Assembly (NCBI RefSeq): GCF_041287255.1
Contig: NZ_JBGGTX010000002.1
Span: 62,001-126,000 of the forward strand
Direction: 5' to 3'
Source: Tamlana flava
GTDB taxonomy: Bacteria; Bacteroidota; Bacteroidia; Flavobacteriales; Flavobacteriaceae
DNA length: 64,000 nt
In this document: positions 46,756 to 55,163 of the stretch, in pieces
Layout of the letters: each line of letters begins with the position of its first letter
Position numbering within the stretch: position 1 is the stretch's first letter
Made by a program: the position numbers and the translations under genes
Notes under the pieces: generated by a model
Database searches by the model: none
The model's input: the letters and a program-made list of their open reading frames with translations, nothing else
What the model was told of the DNA's origin: nothing

Positions 46756-47697
46756 TTACATGACAAATTTTGAGGCTATGGACTGGTTGTTATGTACTTT
46801 TTCCATAACCTCAGCAAATAAATCTGCACAACTTAAAACTTTAATTTTATCGCTAAGAGGTTTTACCGGTATTGAATCTGTAACGATTAATTCTTGCAAT
46901 TTTGAATTATTCAAATTGTCATATGCATTACCAGATAAAATAGGATGCGTACAAATGGCTCTTACACTTAAGGCTCCGCGATCCATCATTAAATCTGCAG
47001 CTTTTGTGAGTGTTCCGGCAGTGTCTACCATATCGTCTACCAGAACCACATTTTTTCCTTCAACATTACCAATAAGCTCCATGTGCGAAATTATATTGGC
47101 CTTCTCACGTTGCTTATAACAAATAACCACATCACTTTCCAAAGCTTTGGAGTAGGCATATGCCCTTTTTGAACCTCCCATATCTGGTGATGCAATTGTT
47201 AAATTATCCAAATTCAAACTCCTTAAATAAGGCAGAAAAATAGTAGATGCAAACAAATGATCCACTGGCTTTTCAAAGAACCCTTGTATTTGGTCAGCGT
47301 GCAAATCCATTGTAATAATACGGGTAGCTCCTGCCGCCTCCAACATTTTAGCCACCAATTTGGCCGCAATAGGTACTCTAGGCTTATCTTTTCTGTCTTG
47401 TCTTGCCCATCCAAAATAAGGTAAAACTGCCGTTATATGCCTTGCCGATGCACGCTTTGCCGCATCAATCATCAACAACATTTCCATTAAGTTTTCTGGC
47501 CCAGGGTTGGTGGAGCCAATAATGAAAATACGAGTGCCGCGAATGGACTCCTCATAGGATGGCTGAAACTCACCATCACTATATGTTGAGGTAATAACAT
47601 TCCCCAATTCGGCACCAAATGCCTTAGCAATTTTTTCACCAAGCACTTTACTTTGAGTACAAGCAAAAATTTTAGCTTCAGTTATTACAATTGGCAT
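46756..47697 (-). CDS. prs: Ribose-phosphate pyrophosphokinase
   Basis: 313 residues. It makes PRPP from ribose 5-phosphate and ATP. The flexible and ATP loops (A-R-Q-D-R-K near 96), metal site T-M-D-L-H-A-D-Q-I-Q-G-F-F (about 126) and the PRPP-binding V-L-V-D-D-M-V-D-T-A-G-T loop (about 220) are all present. A TAAATTTG -7 box lies on the minus strand at 47758-47751. Confidence 0.97.
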   Translation of the reverse strand: MPIVITEAKIFACTQSKVLGEKIAKAFGAELGNVITSTYSDGEFQPSYEESIRGTRIFIIGSTNPGPENLMEMLLMIDAAKRASARHITAVLPYFGWARQDRKDKPRVPIAAKLVAKMLEAAGATRIITMDLHADQIQGFFEKPVDHLFASTIFLPYLRSLNLDNLTIASPDMGGSKRAYAYSKALESDVVICYKQREKANIISHMELIGNVEGKNVVLVDDMVDTAGTLTKAADLMMDRGALSVRAICTHPILSGNAYDNLNNSKLQELIVTDSIPVKPLSDKIKVLSCADLFAEVMEKVHNNQSIASKFVM

Positions 47698-47843
47698 AGT
47701 TAATCTGTTGTTTTATAGCGTAAAACGACGCCCTATTTTAAACGAGGTGCAAATTTATGTATTTATTTTAACCTAAAAAGTATATTAACTAGTATTTTTA
47801 TGTGTAATATCGAAAAAATATATATTTTTGCTGTCCGAAATAA

Positions 47844-47925
47844 GCTCAAGTGGCGGAATTGGTAGACGCGCTGGATTCAAAATCCAGTTCTTTCGGGAGT
47901 GTGGGTTCGATTCCCACCTTGAGTA
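47844..47925 (+). tRNA. tRNA-Leu (CAA anticodon)
   Basis: 82 nt class II tRNA: acceptor GCTCAAG/CTTGAGT (first pair G-T), D-arm with TTGGTAGACGC, anticodon loop TTCAAAA (CAA), short variable arm, T-arm GTGGGTTCGATTCCCAC, discriminator A. A -7-like TATTTTTG box is at 47823-47830. It marks the border between core genome and the accessory region. Confidence 0.95.
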
Positions 47926-47931
47926 CTTGAT

Positions 47932-47977
47932 AAAACCGTAATTCGTTAAAAAACAACGTTTTACGGTTTTGTTTTTT
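47932..47977 (+). terminator. Terminator after tRNA-Leu
   Basis: AAAACCGTAA (47932-47941) pairs with TTACGGTTTT (47961-47970), with an inner CGTT/AACG extension, followed by GTTTTTT. Confidence 0.8.
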
Positions 47978-48380
47978 GCATACTTGACAACCTTTCGACA
48001 ACGAGCATCAAATAAATAGTATATTACCCCCAACATTTTTAAAATTATTACCCATGTTTTTACATAGGTAAATGTCTAATAAAATTAATAATATATAGTT
48101 GAATCTCAAGTTTTTACATTGAATGTACTTTGATTATTAAGTGTTATAATACTTAAAACGAGAAAAAATCCCTAAAAATGGACCGTTTTAATTACAGATT
48201 CCATATCCCACCATATATATGCTTCCATATATTGTCAATCAATGTAATTGTTAAAAATGATTCAAAGTTTGATTTAATTTATAATCACATCCATTTATAA
48301 GATTTTTTTAATTTTAGTTCACTAAACAGAATGTAAATAAGCACCATATTGTTTATTTCTTAATTGACATTAAAATTATT
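47978..48380. other. Gene-free AT-rich spacer after tRNA-Leu
   Basis: About 400 bases without a credible ORF, RNA or repeat. It begins with TACTTGACAACC, which loosely repeats the tRNA-Leu 3' flank, and is otherwise low in GC. No integrase remnant could be read. Confidence 0.5.
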
Positions 48381-49457
48381 TTGGCGCAGATAATTGGACA
48401 AATAGAATCTCTTAAAAAAATCAGACATGAATTAAATCGAAATGGTATTACCAAAATTAATTCAATAGGTGATATAAAGAATTTTTTAAATAATTGTGAG
48501 TCTAAAATTCAGACGATTATAAGACAGAACGAAATAGACTTAAACCATGAAATTAAAAACTTAAAAAAGGAATTGATATCACTTCAGAAAGAATTAGAAA
48601 CTTCAAAAAATTATTTATCTGACAATCTTGATTCTGAAATATTATTACTCAATGAAAAAATTGAAGGTCTTAAATTGGCGAACTCAAATTTCATGTTTGC
48701 AAAATTTATCAACTGGATAAAGGTTAAAAAAATAGGATTTAGAAGAAATACCTTAGTAAAAAAACTTGATAAAATTGTTGAGAATCGAACTAATTACTTC
48801 AAGAAAAAAATCAATAAAACAATTAAGTTAATTGACGAGTTAACTAACAACAGAGATGTTGTTGTTTCCAAACGTAGCAAGCCACAAATAACAGAAATTT
48901 TAAATACTAAAAAAGTCTTAGAGAAACTCAATCCCTTAATAGCTGGTGCTATAGGTGAAAACTTAGTTGTGAAAGAATTAAAGAACCTTCCAGATGATTA
49001 TTTTTTATTCAATGACTTTTCAATGAATTTTAATCCTCCAATCTATAATAGAAAAGAGAATGATAGAATATTTAGTATCCAAATAGATCATTTATTAATA
49101 AGTAAAGCAGGTATCTTTATTATTGAAACTAAAAATTGGAGTAGGAATTCTATAGAACGATTTGATTTCAGATCTCCAATCGAACAAATTAAAAGAACCA
49201 ATTACGCACTATTTGTAACCCTTAATAGTGAGTTCGAGTATAATAGACTTAATTTGAATGCTCACCATTGGGGACCAAAACAAATACCAATTAGAAATGT
49301 AATTGCCATGATAAATGAAAAACCAAAAGAGAGATTTAAATATGTTGCCGTGAAGTCACTTTACGAGTTAACAGACTATTTTAACTTTTTTGATCCAATA
49401 TTTACTAAATCAGAAGTGAATAAAATATCCCGTTATTTAAGATCAATTAAAGAATAA
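48381..49457 (+). CDS. NERD-domain (nuclease-related) protein
   Basis: 358 residues. The start is taken as TTG 48381 (MAQIIGQIESLKKIRHEL), as the next ATG would remove the coiled-coil. An N-terminal coiled coil (about 25-165) is followed by a NERD domain (about 190-300): G-A-I-G-E-N, Q-I-D-H-L-L-I-S-K-A-G-I-F-I-I-E-T-K-N-W matches the PD-(D/E)xK layout (D in I-D-H, E-T-K). NERD proteins often lie near mobile or defence genes; a nuclease role is likely but not shown. Foreign-like AT-rich composition. Confidence 0.85.
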   Translation: MAQIIGQIESLKKIRHELNRNGITKINSIGDIKNFLNNCESKIQTIIRQNEIDLNHEIKNLKKELISLQKELETSKNYLSDNLDSEILLLNEKIEGLKLANSNFMFAKFINWIKVKKIGFRRNTLVKKLDKIVENRTNYFKKKINKTIKLIDELTNNRDVVVSKRSKPQITEILNTKKVLEKLNPLIAGAIGENLVVKELKNLPDDYFLFNDFSMNFNPPIYNRKENDRIFSIQIDHLLISKAGIFIIETKNWSRNSIERFDFRSPIEQIKRTNYALFVTLNSEFEYNRLNLNAHHWGPKQIPIRNVIAMINEKPKERFKYVAVKSLYELTDYFNFFDPIFTKSEVNKISRYLRSIKE

Positions 49458-49821
49458 AATAGCACCCCCTTTATTCTAAAATTCTAAAAAAACTAGTGCG
49501 TGTTATTATACCATTGAAACAGCACTTGCCGTTTCGGGGTGAGGGTAGTTTTGTTTTACAATTAGACAAACACTGAGATATTGACTTTAGGAGATTTAAA
49601 AAACCCAGGCAACACTTAATAATAGCCACTAGTACTTAATCGTGCTTTTCTATAAGGAGCGGTAAGTGTGAAAGGTACGATTTATAAATATCTAAAAAAC
49701 GGGAAATAAGGTTAGGGCGTTATATTTCTGTAAGAAATAGTTTCTTTTTTATTTGTGATTAACTTATATTTACTGTGTGCTTTTATTGCTATTCTGTTTT
49801 GGCACTAACGGCAAAAATGTA
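49458..49821. other. Gene-free spacer before the type I RM operon
   Basis: 364 bases. A small inverted pair GAAAC/GTTTC encloses GCACTTGCC at about 49515-49537, similar to words in the palindromes further right; otherwise nothing recognisable. The operon promoter should lie near the end but no full consensus was found. Confidence 0.4.
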
Positions 49822-50190
49822 ATGAGTTCCAAATCAGTTCATTTAGACTACATTAAAGCCAAGGGAGCGTTTTCGGTTGATTGCTCCTTTCAAATTTTCA
49901 GTAAAGAAGAGATTGATGTGCTTCAAAAGTATGGTCATTGGTTTAATGGCTTGGTAAATGGAGATTTAAAGCCCTTAACTGAAGCCCAAAAAAGGTTTGT
50001 TGAGGTTGTGCAAGAAGGGCTTACACCAAGTAATCTATTTGAAAAGGCATGGGTTAAATATTTGGGTCGTAAAAGATTGGAGGATGAAAATCCAGAGCTA
50101 TTTAAGTTAAGCTATCAATATAAAGAAGAAGGATTTCACACAAGAGAAGATTATTATAAGCTTCATCCAAGTAGAAGAAATCGTAAGTAA
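49822..50190 (+). CDS. DUF413 (MaoP/YifE-like) protein
   Basis: 122 residues from MSSKSVHLDYIKAKGAF; the frame is open 15 codons upstream but that part is non-conserved. The core F-S-K-E-E-I-D-V-L-Q-K-Y-G-H-W-F, then P-L-T-E-A-Q-K-R-F-V and E-K-A-W-V-K-Y, matches DUF413. E. coli MaoP helps organise the Ori macrodomain; here it heads an RM operon, so a DNA-related accessory role is plausible. Confidence 0.75.
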   Translation: MSSKSVHLDYIKAKGAFSVDCSFQIFSKEEIDVLQKYGHWFNGLVNGDLKPLTEAQKRFVEVVQEGLTPSNLFEKAWVKYLGRKRLEDENPELFKLSYQYKEEGFHTREDYYKLHPSRRNRK

Positions 50191-50196
50191 ACCATA

Positions 50197-51003
50197 ATGA
50201 AGTTAACCAATAAAGACATTCAACTTGCTTTAAAACTATCTAAAACCATTCAGCATTTCCTTGAAATTACTGGAAACACCAACCTCAGGTCAACCGATGT
50301 TTTTCCATATTTAAAAAGACATGGTTATTTTAAAAACGATGTTGATAACGGAAAGGAATTTAGAAGCTTTTTAAAAAAACTGTATAAGGCAAATATGCTT
50401 GGTTCTTTAGTGCCACAGTGCCATTATATTCCATCCTTGAATAACCCAAATTTTGGCGAGTGGTACTTTCATGATGCTAAAGATAAAATGCCTAAAGCCA
50501 ATGGCATAAAAAGCAATGGGCATGAAAAAAACTTTGAAAATAACCTGAGCCAAATAAAAAGCACGTATGCCAAAATGGATATTAACGAGGCTATTGATAT
50601 TGTTCAAATGCTAATAGCTGGAATTAATCCTGTTACAGAAAGACTCCAAGATGATTTAGGGGTATGTGCAGACCCAACCGTTATTGAAGCCTTAAAAACC
50701 ATCATAGACCCAGAAGCTTATAGAGAAGAAATTGATGCACTTACAAAAACGTCTGAAATTAAGAAACCCAAAAGTTCAGCTCCAAAAGAAAACAAAACCG
50801 AATACCTATCGGCAACGGCTTTGGGCAAATTAAAAGATAAAACTTATAGTGAGGTTATTTCGGTAATGACGAAATATCAATATATTGCCGATAAAGAACA
50901 AATAACCTATTTAGGCTTTGAAAAGGGCTTAATGTTTAGGCAAAACCCCAATGGTAACAAATGGATTGTTTACCCAGAATCATTAAAAGAATTATTAGAT
51001 TAG
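50197..51003 (+). CDS. Unknown protein at the head of the type I RM operon
   Basis: 268 residues, not recognised. N-terminal region (1-85) is helical, with S-T-D-V-F-P-Y-L-K-R-H-G-Y-F and a G-K-E-F-R-S-F-L-K-K segment, resembling a winged-helix DNA-binding module; a middle helical domain (120-190) and a polar Lys-rich linker precede a second small domain (200-268). It starts 6 bases after the DUF413 gene and ends 17 bases before hsdM. A regulator or modifier of the RM system is inferred from position. Confidence 0.65.
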   Translation: MKLTNKDIQLALKLSKTIQHFLEITGNTNLRSTDVFPYLKRHGYFKNDVDNGKEFRSFLKKLYKANMLGSLVPQCHYIPSLNNPNFGEWYFHDAKDKMPKANGIKSNGHEKNFENNLSQIKSTYAKMDINEAIDIVQMLIAGINPVTERLQDDLGVCADPTVIEALKTIIDPEAYREEIDALTKTSEIKKPKSSAPKENKTEYLSATALGKLKDKTYSEVISVMTKYQYIADKEQITYLGFEKGLMFRQNPNGNKWIVYPESLKELLD

Positions 51004-51020
51004 AAGCTTAAAACCAACCC

Positions 51021-52583
51021 ATGAGCGAAGAACAAAAAAAACTACTGGAAGCCCAATTATGGAACATTGCCAACGAACTACGTGGCAAAATGGATGCCGA
51101 TGAATTTCGGGATTATATTTTAGGCTTTATCTTCTACAAATACCTTTCAGAAAAACAATATTTATACGCCAATCAGTTGTTGGAAACCGAAACCATTAAG
51201 GACTACCTTAAAGTTACGGATACCGATGATTTAGATGCCATAAGGGAAGAATCTCTTTTAAAGTTGGGTTACTTCCTAAAACCTAACGAATTGTTCAGCT
51301 CCGTTGCCAAAAAAGGCAATGCCAATACCGAAAATGAAAGCAATTTTATTTTAGCCGATTTGGATAGCATCCTGAACAGTATTGAGCAAAGTACCATGGG
51401 AACGGAAAGCGAAGATGACTTTAACAAGCTTTTTGAAGATTTAGACCTCAACAGTACCAAATTGGGCAGAAGTACCGAAGCTAGAAATACATTGATTGCC
51501 AAAGTACTTTCGCATTTGGATAAAATTGACTTTGCTTTAGAGGATGCCGATGCCGATGTTTTGGGCGATGCCTATGAGTACCTTATAGGGCAATTTGCCA
51601 GTGGTGCAGGCAAAAAGGCAGGAGAGTTTTATACACCGCAACAAGTCTCTAAAATACTGGCTAAAATAGTTACCACGGGAAAGAAACGATTAAAGAATGT
51701 ATACGACCCTACCTGTGGTAGTGGCTCGTTGTTATTGCGTGTAGCACGTGAGGTAGAGGTAGATGATTTTTTTGGGCAGGAATTGAACCGAACCACCTAC
51801 AATCTAGCCCGAATGAACATGATTCTGCACGATGTGCATTACCGCCATTTTGATATAAAGCAAGAAGACACCTTAGAACATCCACAGCACTTGGATATGC
51901 GTTTTGAGGCAGTGGTTGCCAATCCGCCATTTTCGGCCAAATGGAAAGGAAAGGACAACCCACTTAATGAAAATGATGAGCGTTTTAGCCAATACGGGCG
52001 TTTAGCACCTACTAGTAAAGCCGATTTTGCGTTTGTACAGCACATGCTTTACCAATTGGCAGATAATGGCACGATGGCTTGCGTATTGCCCCATGGGGTA
52101 TTGTTTAGAGGTTCTGCCGAAGAAACCATTAGGAAATATGTGATAAAAGACCTCAACTATCTGGATGCCATTATAGGCTTGCCTGCCAATATTTTTTATG
52201 GTACGGGCATACCCACCTGTATTATGGTATTGAGCAAATGCCGAGTAAACGACGATAACATTTTGTTTATTGATGCCTCCAACGGATTTGAAAAGGATGG
52301 CAATAAGAACAAACTGACCGATGAACATATCGATACCATTGTTGAAACCTACCGAGACCGCAAAACCATTGATAAATACAGTTATGTAGCCACTTTGGAC
52401 GAGGTTAAGGATAATGATTATAACCTCAACATACCACGCTATGTAGATACCTTTGAAGAAGAAGAACCTATTGATTTAGAAACAGTGGCGAATGATTTAC
52501 AAGCTTTGGAAAGCAATATGGTAGAAACCGATGCCACCATTGTCGACTTTTGCCAACAACTTAATATTAAAACACCGTTTTAG
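51021..52583 (+). CDS. hsdM: Type I restriction-modification DNA methyltransferase subunit
   Basis: 520 residues. An N-terminal helical HsdM domain (about 5-145, L-W-N-I-A-N-E-L-R-G-K-M) and the N6-adenine methyltransferase domain with SAM motif Y-D-P-T-C-G-S-G-S-L-L-L (about 227) and catalytic N-P-P-F (about 300). It modifies adenine at the site chosen by HsdS and is needed for restriction too. HsdS follows 1 base after the stop. Confidence 0.97.
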   Translation: MSEEQKKLLEAQLWNIANELRGKMDADEFRDYILGFIFYKYLSEKQYLYANQLLETETIKDYLKVTDTDDLDAIREESLLKLGYFLKPNELFSSVAKKGNANTENESNFILADLDSILNSIEQSTMGTESEDDFNKLFEDLDLNSTKLGRSTEARNTLIAKVLSHLDKIDFALEDADADVLGDAYEYLIGQFASGAGKKAGEFYTPQQVSKILAKIVTTGKKRLKNVYDPTCGSGSLLLRVAREVEVDDFFGQELNRTTYNLARMNMILHDVHYRHFDIKQEDTLEHPQHLDMRFEAVVANPPFSAKWKGKDNPLNENDERFSQYGRLAPTSKADFAFVQHMLYQLADNGTMACVLPHGVLFRGSAEETIRKYVIKDLNYLDAIIGLPANIFYGTGIPTCIMVLSKCRVNDDNILFIDASNGFEKDGNKNKLTDEHIDTIVETYRDRKTIDKYSYVATLDEVKDNDYNLNIPRYVDTFEEEEPIDLETVANDLQALESNMVETDATIVDFCQQLNIKTPF

Positions 52584-52584
52584 T

Positions 52585-53820
52585 ATGATGGAACAAAAAC
52601 AAGTGCCAGAGTTGAGGTTTGCTGAGTTTAAAGATGAATGGATTAAGGCTAGTTTACAAGATTTATGTGACAAAACTATTTCTTATGGCATTGTACAAAC
52701 TGGTGAAAATATCGAAAAAGGAATACCATGTGTAAGGGTAGTGGATTTGACAAATTCCAAACTTGATATTTATAGCATGATTAAAACCTCTGAAGAAGTA
52801 AGTAATTCTTATAAGAAAACAATTTTAGAAGAAAACGAAATTATGTTAGCTCTCAGGGGTGATATAGGCATGGTTAAGTTGGTTGGAAAAGAGCTTGTTG
52901 GGGCTAATTTGACCAGAGGTGTAGCACGCATAAGCGCAAGAGAATCAATTATTACACCTTCTTTCATGAACTGGGTTTTACAATCCGAAAAATCAATAAA
53001 AAGCATTAATGAAAAAGTAAATGGCTCAGCATTAAAAGAAATCCCATTAAGTGGTCTTAGAAGAGTAAAGGTTGTTCTTTCTAAAGCTCTAAAAGAACAA
53101 AAAAAAATAGCCTCGTTTCTTTCATCGGTTGATAAAAAAATAGAGCAATTAAATAAAAAGAAAAGCCTTTTAGAGCAATACAAAAAAGGCGTGATGCAAC
53201 AATTGTTTTCCCAAAAGTTAAGGTTTAAAGATGATGATGGGAGTGATTATCCTGAGTGGAGAAAAGGAAAAATGAAGGATTTTGGTCGTTTTTATTATGG
53301 CAAAAGTGCTCCAAAATGGTCAATTTCTGATGATGCTGAAACACCATGTGTTAGATATGGTGAATTATATAGTACTTATAATGGGCAAATCAATGAAATT
53401 AAGTCATATACAAATATTAAACGTTCCGAACTAAAATTCAGTAAAGGAGGTGAAATACTTATTCCACGTGTCGGGGAAGACCCTTTGGATTTTGCTCATT
53501 GTAGCGTATTAAATTTATCAAATGTTGCCATTGGTGAAATGATATCCGTCTATAATACTAAGGAAGAAAGCTTGTTCACTGTCTACTGCATAAATTCAAC
53601 ATTAAAAAAAGAGTTTGCAAAAGTTGTAGAAGGAGGTAATGTCTCTAATCTTTATTTTAAATACTTAGAAGAGATTTTTATTTCCTTTCCATGTATAGAA
53701 GAACAAACCAAAATTGCCAACTTTTTAAGTGCCATCGATACAAAAATAGCCTTGTTAAACACCCAAATAGAAAACACACAGCAGTTTAAAAAGGGCTTGT
53801 TGCAACAGATGTTTGTTTAA
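52585..53820 (+). CDS. hsdS: Type I restriction-modification specificity subunit
   Basis: 411 residues from MMEQKQVPELRFAEF. Two target-recognition domains (about 15-165 and 225-365) alternate with two conserved helices: E-Q-K-K-I-A-S-F-L-S-S-V-D-K-K-I-E-Q-L near 170 and E-Q-T-K-I-A-N-F-L-S-A-I-D-T-K-I near 375. The helix spacing sets the gap in the bipartite DNA site. The target sequence cannot be predicted. Confidence 0.96.
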   Translation: MMEQKQVPELRFAEFKDEWIKASLQDLCDKTISYGIVQTGENIEKGIPCVRVVDLTNSKLDIYSMIKTSEEVSNSYKKTILEENEIMLALRGDIGMVKLVGKELVGANLTRGVARISARESIITPSFMNWVLQSEKSIKSINEKVNGSALKEIPLSGLRRVKVVLSKALKEQKKIASFLSSVDKKIEQLNKKKSLLEQYKKGVMQQLFSQKLRFKDDDGSDYPEWRKGKMKDFGRFYYGKSAPKWSISDDAETPCVRYGELYSTYNGQINEIKSYTNIKRSELKFSKGGEILIPRVGEDPLDFAHCSVLNLSNVAIGEMISVYNTKEESLFTVYCINSTLKKEFAKVVEGGNVSNLYFKYLEEIFISFPCIEEQTKIANFLSAIDTKIALLNTQIENTQQFKKGLLQQMFV

Positions 53821-53828
53821 AAATAGTT

Positions 53829-54368
53829 ATGATGTTAAGTATTCAGAAATTATTGGATATAGGCTTTATTGAATTGAAAGCCCCCAATGGAAATGTATAT
53901 TACAAAAAAGGATTTTATTTGATGGTTCCATCAGGAATTGGTTGGCATTTTCTGAATGAAAAGGATGGTAATGATAGTTTTATTTATATGGAAACTGAAG
54001 ATGAGTTATTTGACAAAATAGGAGCAATTCATGCCTTTAGGCTTCCAAAAAAAGAGGACAATATTTATCCATACACCAAGAAAAATGTTTTGGCTTTATT
54101 AAACCATTACTTTAAAATTAATATGGGGGATATTCAATGGATTATTGATTTAAAGGATATTGAATTGAATCAACTGGAATATATAGCTAAAAAAGTTTCT
54201 GAACACCAATACTTTTTGGACAAGCAATTTAAATTAAGTGGGAATACAGTTTCTAATTATATGAAATATGGAATAGACGGCCTGTATAGAGATTTTAGCA
54301 AATTTAAAGGGTCGGAAGAAAGAACAAGAATTACCAAAGAATTAAGGGATTTAATTTTAAATGGATAA
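53829..54368 (+). CDS. Unknown cargo protein in the RM operon
   Basis: 179 residues, not recognised. N-terminal half beta-rich (Y-Y-K-K-G-F-Y-L-M-V-P-S-G-I-G-W-H-F-L), C-terminal half helical and basic. It lies 8 bases after hsdS and overlaps the DUF2971 gene by 8 bases, so both are one translational unit inserted between hsdS and hsdR. Low GC compared with hsdM and hsdR. Confidence 0.65.
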   Translation: MMLSIQKLLDIGFIELKAPNGNVYYKKGFYLMVPSGIGWHFLNEKDGNDSFIYMETEDELFDKIGAIHAFRLPKKEDNIYPYTKKNVLALLNHYFKINMGDIQWIIDLKDIELNQLEYIAKKVSEHQYFLDKQFKLSGNTVSNYMKYGIDGLYRDFSKFKGSEERTRITKELRDLILNG

Positions 54369-55161
54369 AAGACTAAAAGTTAATTATGGTAGTTTAGATG
54401 ATATTCCGCTTCCTGAAATAGTTTACAAGTATAGGGATTGGTCAAATGAATATCATAAAAGATTTATTACTGAAAGAGAGGTATATATGGCCTCTCCTAG
54501 GGCTTTTGAAGATGAATTGGATTGTCATAGCCCAACAAGATTTGATTTATTGACAAAAAAACAGATTTATGAATATTTTTTATGGAGTTCCAAAAAACAA
54601 AATAAAGGTCATTCCCGTCAAGAACATCGCAAATTTGCGAGAGACTGGGCTAAAACTTCTTTAGTGAATGACAAGAAATATGTTAAAAAATTTATGGAGG
54701 ACTCAATAGAAGAATATTATGACCATGAAGGAATATTAAGTTTGACCGAAAACTGGAATAATGATAAAATGTGGAACAAATATGCAAGTAACGGTGAAGG
54801 TTTTTGTTTAGGTTACAATGCTAGAACAATGTTTAGATATTTGGGTGGAGGAGGTTATGTTGACTATGTTGATGAATTGCCAGATATATTTCCAGAGCCA
54901 ATTATGCAGTTTGAAGAAGCAATGAATAATAGAATTTATAAAAAGCTCAAAAAATGGAGTTTTGAAGAAGAGTATAGGACTAAAAAGTTTTTTCCTAGTC
55001 CCGCTTCTTCAATTGAAAGAAGAACAACACTACCAAGAGAAGCATTCAGTTGTGTTATTTTAGGAGATAATATTTCGGATACACATAAATCTGAAATTGA
55101 ATTGGCTGTTAAAGAATTTATTGGTGAAATAGGTGTTTTTCATAGAAAAGATTACATATAA
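54361..55161 (+). CDS. DUF2971 protein
   Basis: 266 residues. DUF2971 features: V-Y-K-Y-R-D-W near the start, then M-A-S-P-R-A-F-E-D-E-L-D, L-S-L-T-E-N-W-N-N-D-K-M-W-N-K-Y-A-S-N-G-E-G-F-C-L-G-Y, and F-E-E-E-Y-R-T-K near 205. Family function is unknown; members recur in defence islands and near RM genes. The pair with the preceding ORF looks like a two-gene defence or toxin-type insert. Confidence 0.8.
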   Translation: MDKRLKVNYGSLDDIPLPEIVYKYRDWSNEYHKRFITEREVYMASPRAFEDELDCHSPTRFDLLTKKQIYEYFLWSSKKQNKGHSRQEHRKFARDWAKTSLVNDKKYVKKFMEDSIEEYYDHEGILSLTENWNNDKMWNKYASNGEGFCLGYNARTMFRYLGGGGYVDYVDELPDIFPEPIMQFEEAMNNRIYKKLKKWSFEEEYRTKKFFPSPASSIERRTTLPREAFSCVILGDNISDTHKSEIELAVKEFIGEIGVFHRKDYI

Positions 55162-55163
55162 AA

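Noticed and set aside
47924..47992. att direct repeat at tRNA-Leu (TACTTGATAA / TACTTGACAA)
   Set aside because: Too short and imperfect, only 57 bases apart with the terminator between them; kept only as a remark.
47785..48036. 83-residue minus-strand ORF across tRNA-Leu
   Set aside because: It is antisense to the tRNA (W-E-S-N-P-H-x-R style peptide typical of such false ORFs).
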